64,000 nt of DNA, taken from positions 15,774,501 through 15,838,500 of the forward strand of contig NC_069662.1 in assembly GCF_027244095.1 (NCBI RefSeq), given 5' to 3'. The stretch's first letter is position 1, and every line of letters starts with the position of its first letter. The notes under the pieces are model-generated. The model saw only the letters and a program-made list of their open reading frames with translations, ran no database searches and had not been told where the DNA came from. Below, piece by piece: positions 20,662 through 32,464 of the stretch. A program made the translations under genes and the position numbers. Source of the DNA: Hemicordylus capensis. Lineage: Eukaryota > Chordata > Lepidosauria > Squamata > Cordylidae.

Positions 20662-21732
20662 TCAGCTGAGGTAGCGCAGCGGGGAAGCAGCTTGCCTAGG
20701 GAGCAAGAGGCTGTTAGTTTGAATCCCCGTGGGTGTGCTTCCCAGACTGTGCCTAGTAAATATATATAGGTAGTCACCTATATCTGAGCCAGCATGATGT
20801 AGTGGTTAGAGTGCTAGACTAGGACGGGGAGACCAGAGTTCAAATCCCTATTCAGCCATGATGTTGTGAAAGAGAAACTCAAGTATGTAGTACACCGCTC
20901 TGGGCTCCATGGAGGAAGAGCGGGATATAAATGTAATAATAATAATAATAATGTCTGACTGTGTAAACAAGAAATAATAATAATAATAATTAATAATATA
21001 ATGATACTAGCTGGGTGACTCTGGGCCAGTCACTTCTCTCTCAGTCTAACCTACTTCACAGGTTTGTTGTGAAAGGGAAACTTCAGTATGTAGTACCCCG
21101 CTCTGGGCTCCTTGGAGGAAGAGCGGGATATAAATGTAATAATAATAACTAGCCAACCCCGCACAGAGCATCTGTGTGGCACATTGGGGCTGGCTGTTCC
21201 CCCCCCTCCTCCTGCCCCAGTCTCTCCTCTCTTCCCCTTCCCTCCGTCTCTGTGCTCTCCAGCCCTCCTCCCCTCCCGTTCCTACCCCCAGGGCGACCAA
21301 GACGGGCCCTACCGCCGCCGTGGCTTTTCTCTCCCCACGCCCGCTGCCCACCGCCTTTCTCTCCCCCTGCCCGCTGCCGCCTTTCCCTCCCCCCGCCTGC
21401 TGCCCACCGCCACCTTTCTGTCCCCCCCTCCTCTGCCCGCCGTACACCGCCGGCACTTTCTTCCCCCTCTCCTCAATCCTCACTCCAGAACTCTCGCAGC
21501 ATGGTCCTGGGCACGCATGGTCCCAAGAGAATTAAATATCTTGATAATAATAATTATATATCTGGCAGCTGTTATATAGGAAGGTGCTGGAGGCGGGTGC
21601 TCACTTCAGTGACAACGGCGAAGGCATCATCTCACAGCATGGGAAGAAGGCAATGGTAAACCCCTCCTGTATTCTACCAAGAAAGCCACATAGCTCTGTG
21701 GTCCCCAGGACGATCTTTCCTTTCCTTTCCTT
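20662..21732 (+). mobile_element. tRNA-derived SINE interrupted by further SINEs and a GC-rich element
   Basis: The whole block is bounded by 15-bp direct repeats, tatatccctgacata, at 20647-20661 and 21733-21747, which look like a LINE-type target-site duplication. The outer SINE begins with a tRNA-like head ('ggtagcgcagcgggg', box B 'gtttgaatccccg') and resumes at about 21560 with its 3' half ('aaacccctcctgtattctac'). Nested inside are a second tRNA-derived SINE (20789-20955, 'tggttagagtgctagac', 'gagttcaaatccc'), a headless copy of it (21006-21147), and a pyrimidine-rich stretch (21150-21560) of unknown class. Confidence 0.7.
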
Positions 21733-21881
21733 TATATCCCTGACATAGAACAGTCTTGCCCAAAGTCAGCCAGCAGCCACGTCCTGGAGTGCCGTCACAA
21801 GACCCCTTGCCACCTCCTAATGCCTTAGTGGAGGTGGGAAAGAAAAGCCTGCGATGGTTCCTTTATCATTTCTCTTCCGTA

Positions 21882-22135
21882 AAGGTAAAGGTGCCAGGTG
21901 CCATCGAGTCAATTTCGACTCCTGGTGCCCACAGAGCCCTGTGGTTGTCTTTGGTAGAATACAGGGGGGGTTGCCCATTGCCATCTCCCACGCAGTACGA
22001 GACAATGCCTTCCAGCATCTGCCTATATCGCTGCTGCCTGATGTTGTACCAGCAGGGATCCAAACTGGCAACCTTCTACTTGTTAGTCAAGCATTTCCCC
22101 GCTGCGCCATTAGGTCTCTCCAGTAGCCTTCTCTT
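21882..22135 (-). mobile_element. tRNA-derived SINE, reverse copy
   Basis: The reverse strand begins with a tRNA-like head (complement of 'caagcatttccccgctgcgcc') and ends in the 'cgagtcgaaattgactcgatggcac' type tail, seen here as 'ccatcgagtcaatttcgact'. Fragments of the same family occur at 29430-29515 and 43905-43990. Confidence 0.7.
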
Positions 22136-22164
22136 ATAATAGCTATTGCCCCTTGACTTTTAAA

Positions 22165-22385
22165 ATTTTATTTTCACACTTATATCCTGCTCTGCCTCCG
22201 AGGAGCATAGTACATGGTTATGTTTATCCTCACAACAACCCTGTGCAGTAGGTTAGGTTAATGATCCATGACTGGCCCAGAGTCACCCAGTGAGCTTCAT
22301 GGCTGAATGGGGATTTGAACTCAGCTCTTCCTCGCGCCGAATCCGGCACTCTAACCCCGACGCCATGCTGGCTTGATAGCATGGC
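22165..22385 (-). mobile_element. tRNA-derived SINE (GTGGTTAGAGTGC type), reverse copy
   Basis: It contains the complement of 'tgggtgactctgggccagtcac' and of the box B 'gttcaaatcccc', followed by 'gacgccatgctggct', the complement of the SINE start. Forward relatives lie at 51467-51690 and 61168-61380. Confidence 0.7.
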
Positions 22386-22414
22386 CCAGCCCTCCAGAGT
22401 TAATTTCCAGCCAG

Positions 22415-22502
22415 CATTTTGCTGGCTGCCTGCATTATTTCCCTTCCTCTCCCTCCAGTGAGGAAAAGAAAGGGAAATAATGCAGGGGCAGCCAGCAAAC
22501 AC
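22415..22502. repeat. Inverted repeat able to form a hairpin
   Basis: About 35-bp arms ('tgctggctgcctgcattatt' against its near-complement 'aataatgcaggggcagccagca') face each other around a short loop. The flanks 22390-22620 look like a decayed DNA element. The following 22700-23080 includes 'aatgggacttacatccaagtaaa', a phrase common in reptile repeats, and no coding sequence. Confidence 0.6.
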
Positions 22503-23086
22503 AGGCACTTGCTTAATGTTCACTTGCCTGAACGTGCCCCGTTTATGTGTGATGTTGCATGCCAATACTGTGCAAGGTCTCCGGAGCTGATTCCCAGCCT
22601 GCTTTTACTGGATGCCTGCATTACCAGCAAACTCCGGAGGGAAATAAGCTCTAGAGCAGAGAGCTCACACGGAGAGATCTTGAGAGCCCTAGACTCACCC
22701 CATTTGGGTGTGACATCACGTGCATGGGGTGTGACTTGTGCGCATGCACAATGTGCACACGGCGGGGCTGCCATGATGGAACAGCTGGCTCTGCCACTGC
22801 CTGGGAGTAAGCCCCACAGAACATAGTTGGATTTGCTTCTGAGTAAACCCACACACAGGAGTAGAGTTCAAGTCTCCATGCACTGAATGGGACTTACATC
22901 CAAGTAAATACTCTGCAGCTTCAATTGCAAAAAAAGAAAAGGGGGGAAGCACATTTTGTTCCACTATTGGTGCATCCTCTAGACTTTATTTCCTTGACAG
23001 AACCTCTCAATGCTCCCTCTAATAGGAGTGTTACAGTGCATTCAGAATGCCGGACAGCACCAAGACAGGAGGCCTCAGGGCAGTAA

Positions 23087-23255
23087 AGGTGTTACTATGG
23101 CACGTAAGGAAGACTAAACATTCTTGGCACTGGGACACTGAGACCTTTTAGGATAGTACCTTAGGGAGGACATTCTTGGGAGACAGGGGGAAGTCAAAGC
23201 TCTTGGATCAGTCAGCCTGAGCAATCGTGTGTGTGTGTGTGTGTGTGTGTGTGTA
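23087..23255 (+). repeat. Dispersed repeat with (GT)n tail, partner at 42449-42582
   Basis: 'ggtgttactatggcacgtaag' through 'cagtcagcctgagcaatc' occurs in both places in the same orientation. Here it is followed by about fifteen GT units. Class unknown. Confidence 0.65.
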
Positions 23256-23470
23256 CACAGGGGCACACCCAGGTAATTTTTGAGCCTGAACCTGAAGGGC
23301 TTCGCAGCCCCCCCAGCTTCAGGAGGTTAGGGCAAATTAAAGCATTTCCCTCCTTTACCTTTTCCCAGCCACCACTGTGCAGTAGGGACTGGAACAGCTG
23401 GCAGGCTGACCAAGGCGGGGGAAGTAGAGGCGGTAGCAAGACCTCCTTCCCTGAGCCCACTCAGAAGCCC
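23256..23470 (+). repeat. Unclassified dispersed repeat (copies also at 34030-34400 and 38200-38600)
   Basis: The phrases 'cctgaagggcttc', 'ttaaagcat', 'ctccttccctgagcccac' occur in this order in all three copies. The other two are mirror partners in the inverted duplication. The rest of 23470-24600 holds no exon I can support. Confidence 0.6.
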
Positions 23471-24664
23471 TATTCAGACTTTATGTTCCACACATGTGCA
23501 ATCAGTCTGTGTGTACAGTGTACACATGTTCAGTTATTCACACAATGCATGTACAGCAGAACATTTCCTATTTGTACTATCTGTATCCAGATTCACTTCT
23601 AAAAGGAATGCATGTACAGCCATTCACACAAAATGTACATGTGACCATACATCTGTAGGCATGTACAACTTAATGTCTGAACAGGACTACAGTGGACATG
23701 CATACTTAGCAATCGTCATGTAAGTGAAAGGGTGATAAACACTTACACCTGTTTATTTTACTCTTCTACGTTTTACTCTGTTTGGATATTCTGCCGGAGG
23801 CATTGGAATGGCCCTGCATTCTGGAATTGGGTTCGCTCTAGCAAAATCACTGCTTTATCTCAGATCCATCCTTGGCTCCACTGCAGGAGTTTGCTGGATC
23901 AGCTCCACTGGCCAGATGCAGCTGTGGTGTGACCGGTGACTGCCCCCCCCATCAGGGAAATAATTGAAATACACGACATACTTAAAATGGTATCCCCTTA
24001 AAGGGGAAGCAGTATGTACCATGGGGATATATGCCATGGAAATAAAGAGGTAATTGGCTGTGAGTGAGCCCTTTACTGATACCAAACCAAGCTACTGAAA
24101 AAGCATGTGAGCCGAAAAACAGGTATAAAGATACCTCCAACAGAAAACTGAATAACTCACAGAGGAAAGGAAACAAATGAACCTAAAACATGCTGAGCTG
24201 TTCACAAAAAATATAAGACCAACACTTAAGAAAGCCTATCATGAAAAGAACCTAAAGAAATGTCCCATAGAGACCAAACAAAAGATAGACAATAAAAAAT
24301 AAATGCTACACTCATAAGGAGCTGAAAAGAGAGCCACGCCATCCCAAATCATTTAATGGAAACGAGACTGAATGACTAACCAACTGTAATAGGACCAAAC
24401 AGAAAATATATATGAATGATGTTATAAAAAACAGGACAAATCATTAGCAGAGTTCAAACCATGGGGTGCCACAGTGGAGTAATAATGGATGAAAAAAGCT
24501 TTCTGGAGAAGAATTCGGCGGACATCTGTTAAAACAAAAGAGGATCCGCAGTACTTATACAAGATAAAAAAAAGAATGTCATCAGCAGAATGATGTTTAT
24601 CAATGTAGTGCATCACAAGGGGGGCTTCTACCACCTTATGCAAAATACAGAAATGCATTCTCTC

Positions 24665-24790
24665 TTCGTTTTTTCGCCAGTCGTAGTTCTAAAGCGATTG
24701 TTTATGTGATTCAATGCCCATGCAATCTTTGGCACATTAGCAAATCAGAAAGAAGTGCCAACGTTCAGATTGCTGCGGAGGCATTTTAAC
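24665..24790 (+). mobile_element. Possible Penelope-like element fragment (GIY-YIG region)
   Basis: The plus strand reads SSSKAIVYVIQCPCN followed by LWHISKSERS, which resembles the VIYVIQCPCGLxYVGKT motif at the start of the GIY-YIG endonuclease of Penelope-like retroelements. The central glycine and YVG are lost, so it is a decayed fragment at best. Confidence 0.4.
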
Positions 24791-25282
24791 AGCTTGTCTC
24801 TGGACCCACTCCAACCTTGCTATGCCCCTGCCTGGTGCAGCTGGAGAAGTGCGAAGTTTCCACACCCCACTTATGTAAGTGTGCCTCGGGAAGGAAAAGG
24901 TTGGGAAACATTGATCTAAATAGCAACTTCAGTATGACACCCATCCAGCAACTGTGGTCCAGCCAATCTGACACAATCTCCCTTCCACTGGATAGCTGAG
25001 GCAAAACCACACTATGTGTTATGTGTGTGTTTGTATAGATAGATAGATAGACACAGGCAGCCACCCATTCCATCCCTCAAGTGCCTCTCTATAAACATGC
25101 TTAGCTAAACAGGAAGTCTGAGGTGATGTTGTCATGTTCAACATGTACCTGTCTGCCAGAAATGGTGTGTAACAAAGAAACGTCGGAGCAGGGAAACACT
25201 CAGGGCCGCATCCAGACTAGTTAGTCACAACTGAGCACCATTGAAATTGGAGGTAAGTTAGCTAAGTTAGTTGTAACCACTA

Positions 25283-25455
25283 ACTGGGCAAAGAGGCACC
25301 TTTTTAACATGGTGATTCTCTTTACTGAGCAGGGGCAGAGTAACTGGCCCCATCCACCCCCAGCACAGCATCCTTCCAGTAGCTGTTGCAGGTATCTTAT
25401 GGGTCTTTTTTAGACTGTGAGCCCAATGGGGACAGGGAGCCATTTATTTTTATAT

Positions 25456-25510
<55 letters not shown>

Positions 25511-25565
25511 TTTCTATGTAAACCACTTTGGGAACCTTTTGTTGAAAAACAGTATATAAAGTTGT
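25283..25565 (+). mobile_element. SINE with L2-like tail and internal (TTTA)n
   Basis: The copy runs from 'actgggcaaagaggcacctt' to 'accactttgggaacctttt...agtatataaagttgttgtt' and holds a long (TTTA)n expansion at 25449-25514. 25570-26620 shows no exon or element I can name. Confidence 0.7.
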
Positions 25566-26736
25566 TGTTTCAATAGGACTTCGTCATGGCAGGGCAACTT
25601 AGGATGTTCTCCTATGCGTTTTCAGATATGTTCACTCCTCACAAAGAACTAGCCCTGTTCCGGCATGAAGTTGTGCCTGCTTTCAGATGTACTCGGTTTT
25701 GTGTGAATGGCTGTACCTATGTTTGTTTTGAAAATGAACCTGGGTGCAGGCCCCTCAAGCGTATGGTTCCCTTGTTTCTAAGCTGCAGGTCTCTGAGGCA
25801 GGATTCCACCCTGGTTACCTTCCTTTTAATTAAAGGCAGGGGGATCAGTACTGGGCTTGTAGGGTGGGATGGAAGTGTTTTTTAAAAAAAAAACTAAAAG
25901 AGGACAGTAATGAACATTCACATTGTGTAAATTCAAATACAGCTGAAGTTGTATCTTGTATGTGAAACACACCCTCAGACACCCCCCTCCCATTTCCTTT
26001 CCTTTCTTGTTTTAATATCACAGGACTAAACAAAAATCAAATACATTTTTAATGCCAGAACCAGAATTTCTGCAAACCCTTCCAGTAGAAATTCATGCCC
26101 CACAACACACTCCCCTGAGCTTAGTGAGCAAAACTCTTCTTACTCCCCAGCCCAATGGTGCAGAGACAATGTTCATTTCCTCTCCTGCCATGAATTGCTT
26201 CCCTGCTGGTGAGGAATGTGCATCTTGGGGAGGGAAAGTGGGTTTTCCGTACTGTGTGAGATGCTGGGACACGAGGCCTGAGAACCACCAGCCTGGTGTT
26301 CTTGGAACTTCTTGGCGGCCTGGGTGTCTCCTACTTCCACCAGCACAAGAGGAGTTCTGACTGGTTCCTCCTGCTGCATCCTTGCAACTCCTTTCCAAAG
26401 TGCACATTTCCCTTTAAAAATATAGAGCGAATGAAGAGATTTATTATTATCATAATCAGATATAGAAACAAACCAACAATATAGCATTCAGATAAGAGTT
26501 TTATCATCCAGTATACATATAGCAACATCTAGGGAATAAAGCCCAAAGTTAACTTTTGGCAGATCTTAACAGCGGCCACACAGAATTTACCAACCTTATG
26601 AGTGATGGAAGATTTCTTATCTGCAAGAAGAAGTGTGACAGAAAATACACTTCCTTCAAGTTCTGTTTTCTTCAGTCAGTTGTGTGTTGAGGAACCCCTG
26701 TGTGTTGCAGAAGATTCTGGAATGTACTCTCTAAGG

Positions 26737-26872
26737 CAGGGATCCTCAACCTTGGGCCCCCAGATGTTGTTGGACTTCAACTTCCATAATCCCCAGCCCC
26801 AGTAGCCTTTGGTTGGGGATTATGGGAGTTGAAGTCCAACAACATCTGAGGGCCCAAGGTTGAGGATCCCTG
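26737..26872. mobile_element. 136-bp palindromic hAT-type MITE in arm A
   Basis: 'cagggatcctcaacc' at one end faces 'ggttgaggatccctg' at the other, with a perfect 8-bp duplication ctctaagg on each side (26729-26736, 26873-26880). Arm B has no MITE at the equivalent place, so it inserted after the inverted duplication. Sister of 4901-5036. Confidence 0.92.
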
Positions 26873-27821
26873 CTCTAAGGAAAGCAATCAGTTCATGTCA
26901 GGCACTAACTAAGTGTATTCAGTTCCTGCATCTCTGTATCTTGCTGTTTGAAAGGGTCTCATCCAATGAAACAGGAATTCTTAGGACTGATGTCACCAAG
27001 GCCAAATGAGATATGACAGTGGCAGACCTATTCCTCCCCTGCCCTTACACTTGGGTTTGCTCCAATTCTTTGTAAAGTAAGGGGGGGCAGATGAGGCCAA
27101 TTTTAAGAGCAAAAGGAGAGCATGGGTGAGGAGAGCTAAACTCTCCCAGTGTTTACTGGATTTGAAATCTACTCACTTACTGATATTCTAGGAAACATAA
27201 AGGCCAGCATTAAGGGCAAGATTAACAATCCCCCCACTAGCTTACTTTAGTTTCTGCCAACATGGGCATTAAAAAGTGACCCTTCCTGTATGAAAATAAG
27301 CCCTCTTAGTTTATTGCACAGGATTGAAGCTAGTGCGACATTCACATGACCAGGCAGGTAAGGGAGCGGGTGGGCAAGGGGGCAGGTGGGAAGGCTGCCC
27401 CAACTCACCTTCCCCCCAGATGATCACAGAAGTGCTGTTGGGAGCTCCGGAGGCCAGGATGATGCATTCCATTCTCCACATATACTACGATGCCCTGTGC
27501 CAAGAATGCAGTTCATTGACAGGATCCTCCATCAGGAATCCCAGGATCCCCTGCGTGCAGCCCATGAAACACATTATCCCGGCAGCTGGGTTAAAGGAGC
27601 GCTTGCTCCCTTAACCTCGGCTAAGAGCCGGGCTTAGGAGCAGGGTTAGGCTGGGCGGGAGCGCCAGGATCCACATGGAACCCGGCACTCAGCACGAGCA
27701 GCTGAGCCCAGGATAGACTGCCCTAGCCTGGGCTCAGCTGCTTGTTTGAGCAGCCTCTGTGTGTGCGCGTGTGTTCTTCTGGTCTTTGAAGCCTGGGCTC
27801 GGGTGCTTGTGAGAACAGCCT

Positions 27822-27856
<35 letters not shown>

Positions 27857-27895
27857 CTTCTGGTCTTTGAAGCCTAGCCTACAGGTCTACTACAG

Positions 27896-28199
27896 AAATA
27901 TCAATTAGAACAGGAGGCTGCATTGATCAGTGTTCAACCTCATTCCCCTTCTGTCTTCCTCTTGGTTGCATTCAGGATACACTGCCCTGAGGCTGGCTCC
28001 TTCCGTTGCTACTACAGCAATCTCATATTTGAGGCGAGAGAAGCTGTAACCATAACATACTGGAATGATTCATGGAATCAGCACCTGAAAGGAGAGAAGC
28101 CATCATGGCTGACTGTCGCTGGCCCTTTGCTCAACATCCAAGCAGAGCCAGGAGAGGCTGTGGCCGCCGTTCACCTCCCTCACTTCCTGTGTCTTGCAG
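27896..28199 (+). CDS. Orphan FIIND copy, ZU5 exon (arm A)
   Basis: This is the mirror of 46320-46623. It reads IHCPEAGSFRCYYSNLIFEA, then AVTITYWNDSWNQHL, SWLTVAGPLLNIQAEPGEAV and AVHLPHFLCLA, and closely follows the ZU5 half of FIIND in NLRP1 and CARD8 (AGSY, VAGPLLDIKAEPG, VHLPHF). It ends in phase 1 at a GTACGG donor. A shorter 5' border at 27976 has the stronger pyrimidine tract; the longer one given here keeps phase 0. The frame is open for the whole exon. It is on the plus strand, opposite to both genes. Confidence 0.8.
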
Positions 28200-29429
28200 G
28201 TACGGCAGGAAACAGATCCTAGCCACAAAAACAGGAATCCTAGCTAGAAGTCGCTCCGCATTTCCTTCATTCACACCTCAGAAATGTTGGTTCCGTGTCT
28301 CTAAATAAATGAGGGAGATAGAGATATTGAAGCTTGACTTTCAACACACTTTTTAACACACCTCCTTAACCAGTGTGTGATGGGCTATTGCAGAATGAAT
28401 GAATGAAACGTCCAGCAGGTGAAAGAAAGGCTGCAGCAGTGCATGATAGGGAGGGAGCACTGAAGCTTGGTGTGAGAACAGGGATTACAAATATGCCTAA
28501 AGCCCTGTTTTCTGTTCAGGGCATGGGGATTGCAGGGATGTTGCTGTATACAAATGGAAGTATACTCATCTTCTGTAGAAATGTGATCCCGGTTAGATTG
28601 TGGGGAGGAGGATAGAGATATAACTCAGGAAAAAGCATCTGGCAAAAATGATGCCTCCAGGTGTGTAGCTCTAGGAAGTGAGATTGTTTTTAATGAAAGG
28701 CGGTATATAAATTCAACAATAAATAAAATAAAAATAAGTGCAAGTGATGCAGCAGCACCCAGGCTGCTGGTGCCCAGAGGGCCACCTAATGAGTCCTGCA
28801 GATGCATGTGGAGCTCCTCCCACTGGGGTTGACCCCTGTCCCGGAAGAAGGGCTTCCTGTAGGTGGCTGAGGCAAAGTTGTGGACGTCTCTTGGTAACAG
28901 CTGGCCATGGCCCCTCAAGTAGAGCCTCTCTGCCTAGCCTGGAGACGGGGAGGAAGGAAGGGAGAGTCAGCCACACGCAGCGAGGGCCTCCTGTCCCAGG
29001 ATACCCCCAAAGGCCCTGTGCTACTCCCCACCCACCCTGGGAGAGAAAAGTGGAGGCACCCCGGCCTGACCTTTCCCAGGGCAGCCTCTTTGTTCAAAGC
29101 TCAGGAAGGACAGGAAGAAACATGACTGCCAGGGAGGAAAGTAGGCCTCCTGCCTGCCTTTCTTTTGACTCTTACTACAATGGGCTTGGGATGGACCAGG
29201 GAGGCTTCTGCCTGGAGCGGTGGGTGAGTGGTGCGAGCAGGAGCCTTGGCTTAGGTTTCACACTGGGGCTGCCCTCTGGGTCACTATGCCTCTGGATGCC
29301 ATATTTTATGCCCCAAATACAAATAAGCCTACAAACATTGAACACAGGAATGCATTAGATGTGTAGCACACTCCAATACACGTTAACTCAAAAAAGAGTC
29401 TAGTGGCTGGCAGCCTGACTACCAAAAGT

Positions 29430-29515
29430 AAAGGTGTAAAGTGTGCCGTCAAGTCGGTGTTGACTCCTGGTGACCACAGAGCCATGTGGTTTTCTTGGTA
29501 GAATACAGGAGGGGT
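29430..29515 (-). mobile_element. SINE fragment
   Basis: 'gtaaaggtgtaaagtgtgcc' through 'gtagaatacaggaggggttg' is the 3' part of the tRNA-derived SINE also seen at 43905-43990, its mirror copy in arm B. It therefore predates the duplication. Introns around it (28200-30295) show no further exon. Confidence 0.65.
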
Positions 29516-30295
29516 TGACTACCAAAGCCCATGTGTAAAGAGGGACAGCAGGGACACCACTGGAGCTTGTGCACAACTCCGCTGATCTCTCTGCAGACAC
29601 ACTGTTGCAAAAGTAGAGAAATGTCCCCTTTCTACCCATACTCCAGAAGTGATTTGGAAGGGAGGAAACACATCCAGTGTGGACAGAGTTGTTGGAAGTA
29701 AAGGACTTTGCGCTGTCTCTTTGCCTCAGACAGTGGAGGACAGACTAGTAAGTCAGAGGGCTAGAAGGTCAAAGACATTTGGTCATCACTTCCTGCTGCT
29801 CTGATGCTATCCCTTTGAAATGTAGATTGCTAATCTTAGGGGATTCAACTTCCTTCTTCCTCCTCTCTCTTCCTACCTGGCTGTTGACCTTGCAACATGG
29901 CAAGTCTCTTGCCCTGCACCATATGTGCAGAGAAGATGGTGAATCCATCTGCATCCATTTAGATAGATAGATTAGAGATCCTAAATCCTCACTTTCCTAT
30001 CTAGAATGGAGTTCCTTAATAAATACCTTTTATATTGATTTGAAACTAGCAATTGGCTCCAAGTTACTTTACTCTTAGCACACATGCATGCATAACTAAA
30101 TCCGCTGTGTTTGTGCCTCTGTGCACTCTGCTATATTGAAAAAGGGATTCTCTCACCACAGAGAATTTCCAACAAGAGTATGGGCAGAGCAGGAATATTT
30201 CTGCCACCTGCTCTAATGAGACAGCAACTGGACCAAGTGCCCTAAAAGCCAACTGCCTGTGGTTGATCTCTGTTCCTTTTGTGTTCGTTTGGCAG

Positions 30296-30549
30296 ACGAA
30301 GACCGCTCCCAAGTCCAAATTGCACATTTTGTTGAAGAAGGGATGAGTTTGGAGAAACCAGACAGCGTGGAGCCAACTCATGTTGTGTTGAAAAACCCAA
30401 CGTTCTCTCCCCGTGGAGTAATTTTTAGAGTGCTTTCATCTTTGATCAAAAAAATAAGAGTCCATGCTGAGGCACTGGTCTACCAGGCACCTGCCACAAG
30501 CCTAAAACTCCGCCTATACCTTCTCCCCAATGACAGCTCCTTAAGGAAG
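30296..30549 (+). CDS. Orphan FIIND copy, UPA exon 1 with the autoproteolysis site (arm A)
   Basis: 254 bp, phase 1 to phase 0, acceptor 'gtttggcag', donor AAG/GTAACT. It reads DEDRSQVQIAHFVEEG, MSLEKPDSVEPTHVVLKN, PTFSPRGVIFRVL and LYLLPNDSSLRK. In NLRP1 and CARD8, FIIND cuts itself between F and S of the ENPSF/SP motif, helped by a histidine 27 residues upstream (HFKEEG). Here NPTF/SPRG and HFVEEG are present at exactly that spacing, so self-cleavage chemistry is preserved even in this orphan copy. Confidence 0.88.
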
Positions 30550-30976
30550 GTAACTGAGAATCTCCAGCTTCTATTAAATGTTGCAGAATGCAGATTAGCA
30601 AGATCATATTCGCCCTTGTATAGTAGCTAGTATATCTTGCCTTGGGACATATTTTTATGATATAAAATGTGAATTGCATGGAGGGGTGTGTTTTTTAAGG
30701 CCACACACCTGGCTGGTTCTCTGGACTACTGTGTTGTCACTGAATTGTGTAAGCAAAATATTCATGCCTTATGCTATAGTCTGAAAGAACAAAGTCTTCT
30801 TTGGAATTAGTGGGCTTTATTTCTTAGGATAAGGTACAATACCAAACTTTAAGTGTTTTCTAAGTCTCATATAAAATTCTCATTTTAAAGAACTCATCAC
30901 TGAGATTTAATAATACCTCTTTACATGGGGAGAGCAACTTGCAACGTTTTCTAAATGGGAATGTCTCAGCTGACAT

Positions 30977-31340
30977 CAACGGCAGAGTGGGGCTGCCAGC
31001 GGCCTGTATGCAGCGGTGGCCCTACTGACCCCGCCTCTATGTCTGATGTCAGATGCAGGGGCGTGGTCTGGCTGAATGGTGCTACTTGCAGTGCGCAACC
31101 AGGAGCGGTTCTTCCCTGCCTTTGCAGGGAAAAGCCGCTCCTGTCAGGTGCTGTGAACGCAGCGCCAGCCTTTGGTTAGCTCCCGAAGGGGCCGCGCGGC
31201 CCCTGCTTGGGAGCTAAACTAGCCTCCCCGCATCTGACGTCAGATGCGGGGGGCGTGTCGGGGCTGCGAGACGCGGCCCCTGATTGATCAGCGGCCCGGG
31301 GTTCTTGGAACCCGTTGGCCCAACTGTAGCTCCGCCCCTG
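30977..31340. mobile_element. GC-rich 364-bp hAT-like non-autonomous element in arm A
   Basis: The element is flanked by an 8-bp duplication gctgacat (30969-30976, 31341-31348) and ends in 'tagctccgcccctg', a common hAT terminus. Arm B carries the empty site ('tcagccgacatgttgatg' in reverse), so insertion postdates the duplication. The left terminus is less typical. Confidence 0.78.
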
Positions 31341-31542
31341 GCTGACATGTGGATGATGTTAAGAGAGGTTCCTCCCACCGTCCTTTTGAAAAATAGCCCT
31401 TCATTTATAGAAAGCAATTCAGCAAATGATGTTGTCGTTTGTTGTTGATGATGACAAGGAGTTAGAGTTACCTTCTTCATTAAATGAGGGGTGGGTGGAT
31501 TTTCTGCCCCCCGCATGCTCGCGCGCGCCGGCCCCCCGCAAC

Positions 31543-31685
31543 GCTCTAGCCTCCTAACAATGCTCTTACTCGCGCTGCCCCCACAACACTCTAGCCTCCT
31601 AACAATGCTCTTGCTCGCGCCGCCCCCGCAACGCTCTAGCCTCCTAACAATGCTCTTGCTCGCGCCGCCCCTGCAACGCTCTCGC
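31543..31685. repeat. 45-bp tandem repeat, about 3 copies
   Basis: The unit 'caacgctctagcctcctaac' plus 25 more bases repeats at exact 45-bp spacing. Because 45 is a multiple of three it makes a spurious repetitive open frame. Found only in arm A. Confidence 0.85.
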
Positions 31686-31744
31686 TCACTCGTGCCGCCC
31701 TCGCAATGCTCTCGCTCTCGCTCTCACCGCCCCCACAACAACTC

Positions 31745-32460
31745 TTGCACCAATCGCCTCCTTTCTGCCATGTCCCCACGCATGGCCCGTCTTGGAGAAT
31801 TAATAATCTATATTATTTTCTCCATGACGGGCCATGAGTGGGGACGTGGTAGAAAGGAGGCGATTGGCTGACAGAGTTGTCAAGCAGAAGCACCTGACTG
31901 GGCAGTGGGGATTCCATATGCAGATAGGGAGGAGGAGCCTGTGGCACTGTGGTGATTGGGCAGTGGGGATTCCATATGCAGATAAGGAGGAGGAGCCTGT
32001 GATGGTTAAAGTCAGTTGGAATGCAACTCTTACTGGTCATAAGTTGTTCTTGATTGTAGAGAGGAATCTATCTATATAAAAGGATAGCAGGTAGGGGTCT
32101 GCAAAAAGACGGGTCATGAGGAAGGAAAGAGCCCCTTCAGGAAAAGGAGGATGTCGTTGTGTGAATTAAATTAAATATGCTCCTTATCAGCATATGGAAT
32201 CCCCACTGCTCAATCACCACAGTGCCACAGGCTCCTCCTCCCTATCTGCATATGGAATCCCCACTGCCCAATCACCACAGTGCCACAGGCTCCTCCTCCC
32301 TATCTGCATATGGAATCCCCACTGCCCAATCAACATGGTGCTTCTGCTTTCACAGGCTCCTTCTCCCTATCTGCAAATGGATCCCCACTGTCCAATCAGG
32401 TTCTTCTGCTTGCAAACTCTGTCAGCCAATCGTCTCTGGAGAATTAATAATATAGATAAT
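31745..32460. mobile_element. Foldback element with internal 60-bp subrepeats, arm A only
   Basis: Two levels of inverted symmetry are visible. 'ccaatcgcctcctttct' (31752) faces 'agaaaggaggcgattgg' (31853) around 'gagaattaataatctatatt'. The block 31865-32010 ('gggcagtggggattccatat', 'ggaggaggagcctgtg') recurs inverted at 32190-32440. The outer phrase 'ggagaattaataata' occurs at both ends. The class is uncertain: a foldback or Helitron-like non-autonomous element. Arm B has different insertions at this place. Confidence 0.55.
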
Positions 32461-32464
32461 TAAA

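Noticed and set aside
20789-20860. Possible tRNA gene (box A and box B present)
   Set aside because: The same sequence with a SINE body and (AAT)n tail recurs at 51467 and 61168, and no cloverleaf is kept. SINE head.
21112-21659. Overlapping long open frames rich in Pro, Ser and Leu
   Set aside because: They come from pyrimidine-rich low-complexity DNA inside a SINE nest; three frames are open at once, which is typical of biased composition.
28738-29358. 206-codon open frame on the plus strand in arm A
   Set aside because: It lies in a FIIND intron, has no recognisable domain, and its mirror in arm B does not keep the frame. Chance open frame in GC-rich DNA.
31491-31871. Repetitive open frame with a 15-residue repeat
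   Set aside because: It is produced by the 45-bp tandem repeat, and nothing else supports coding.
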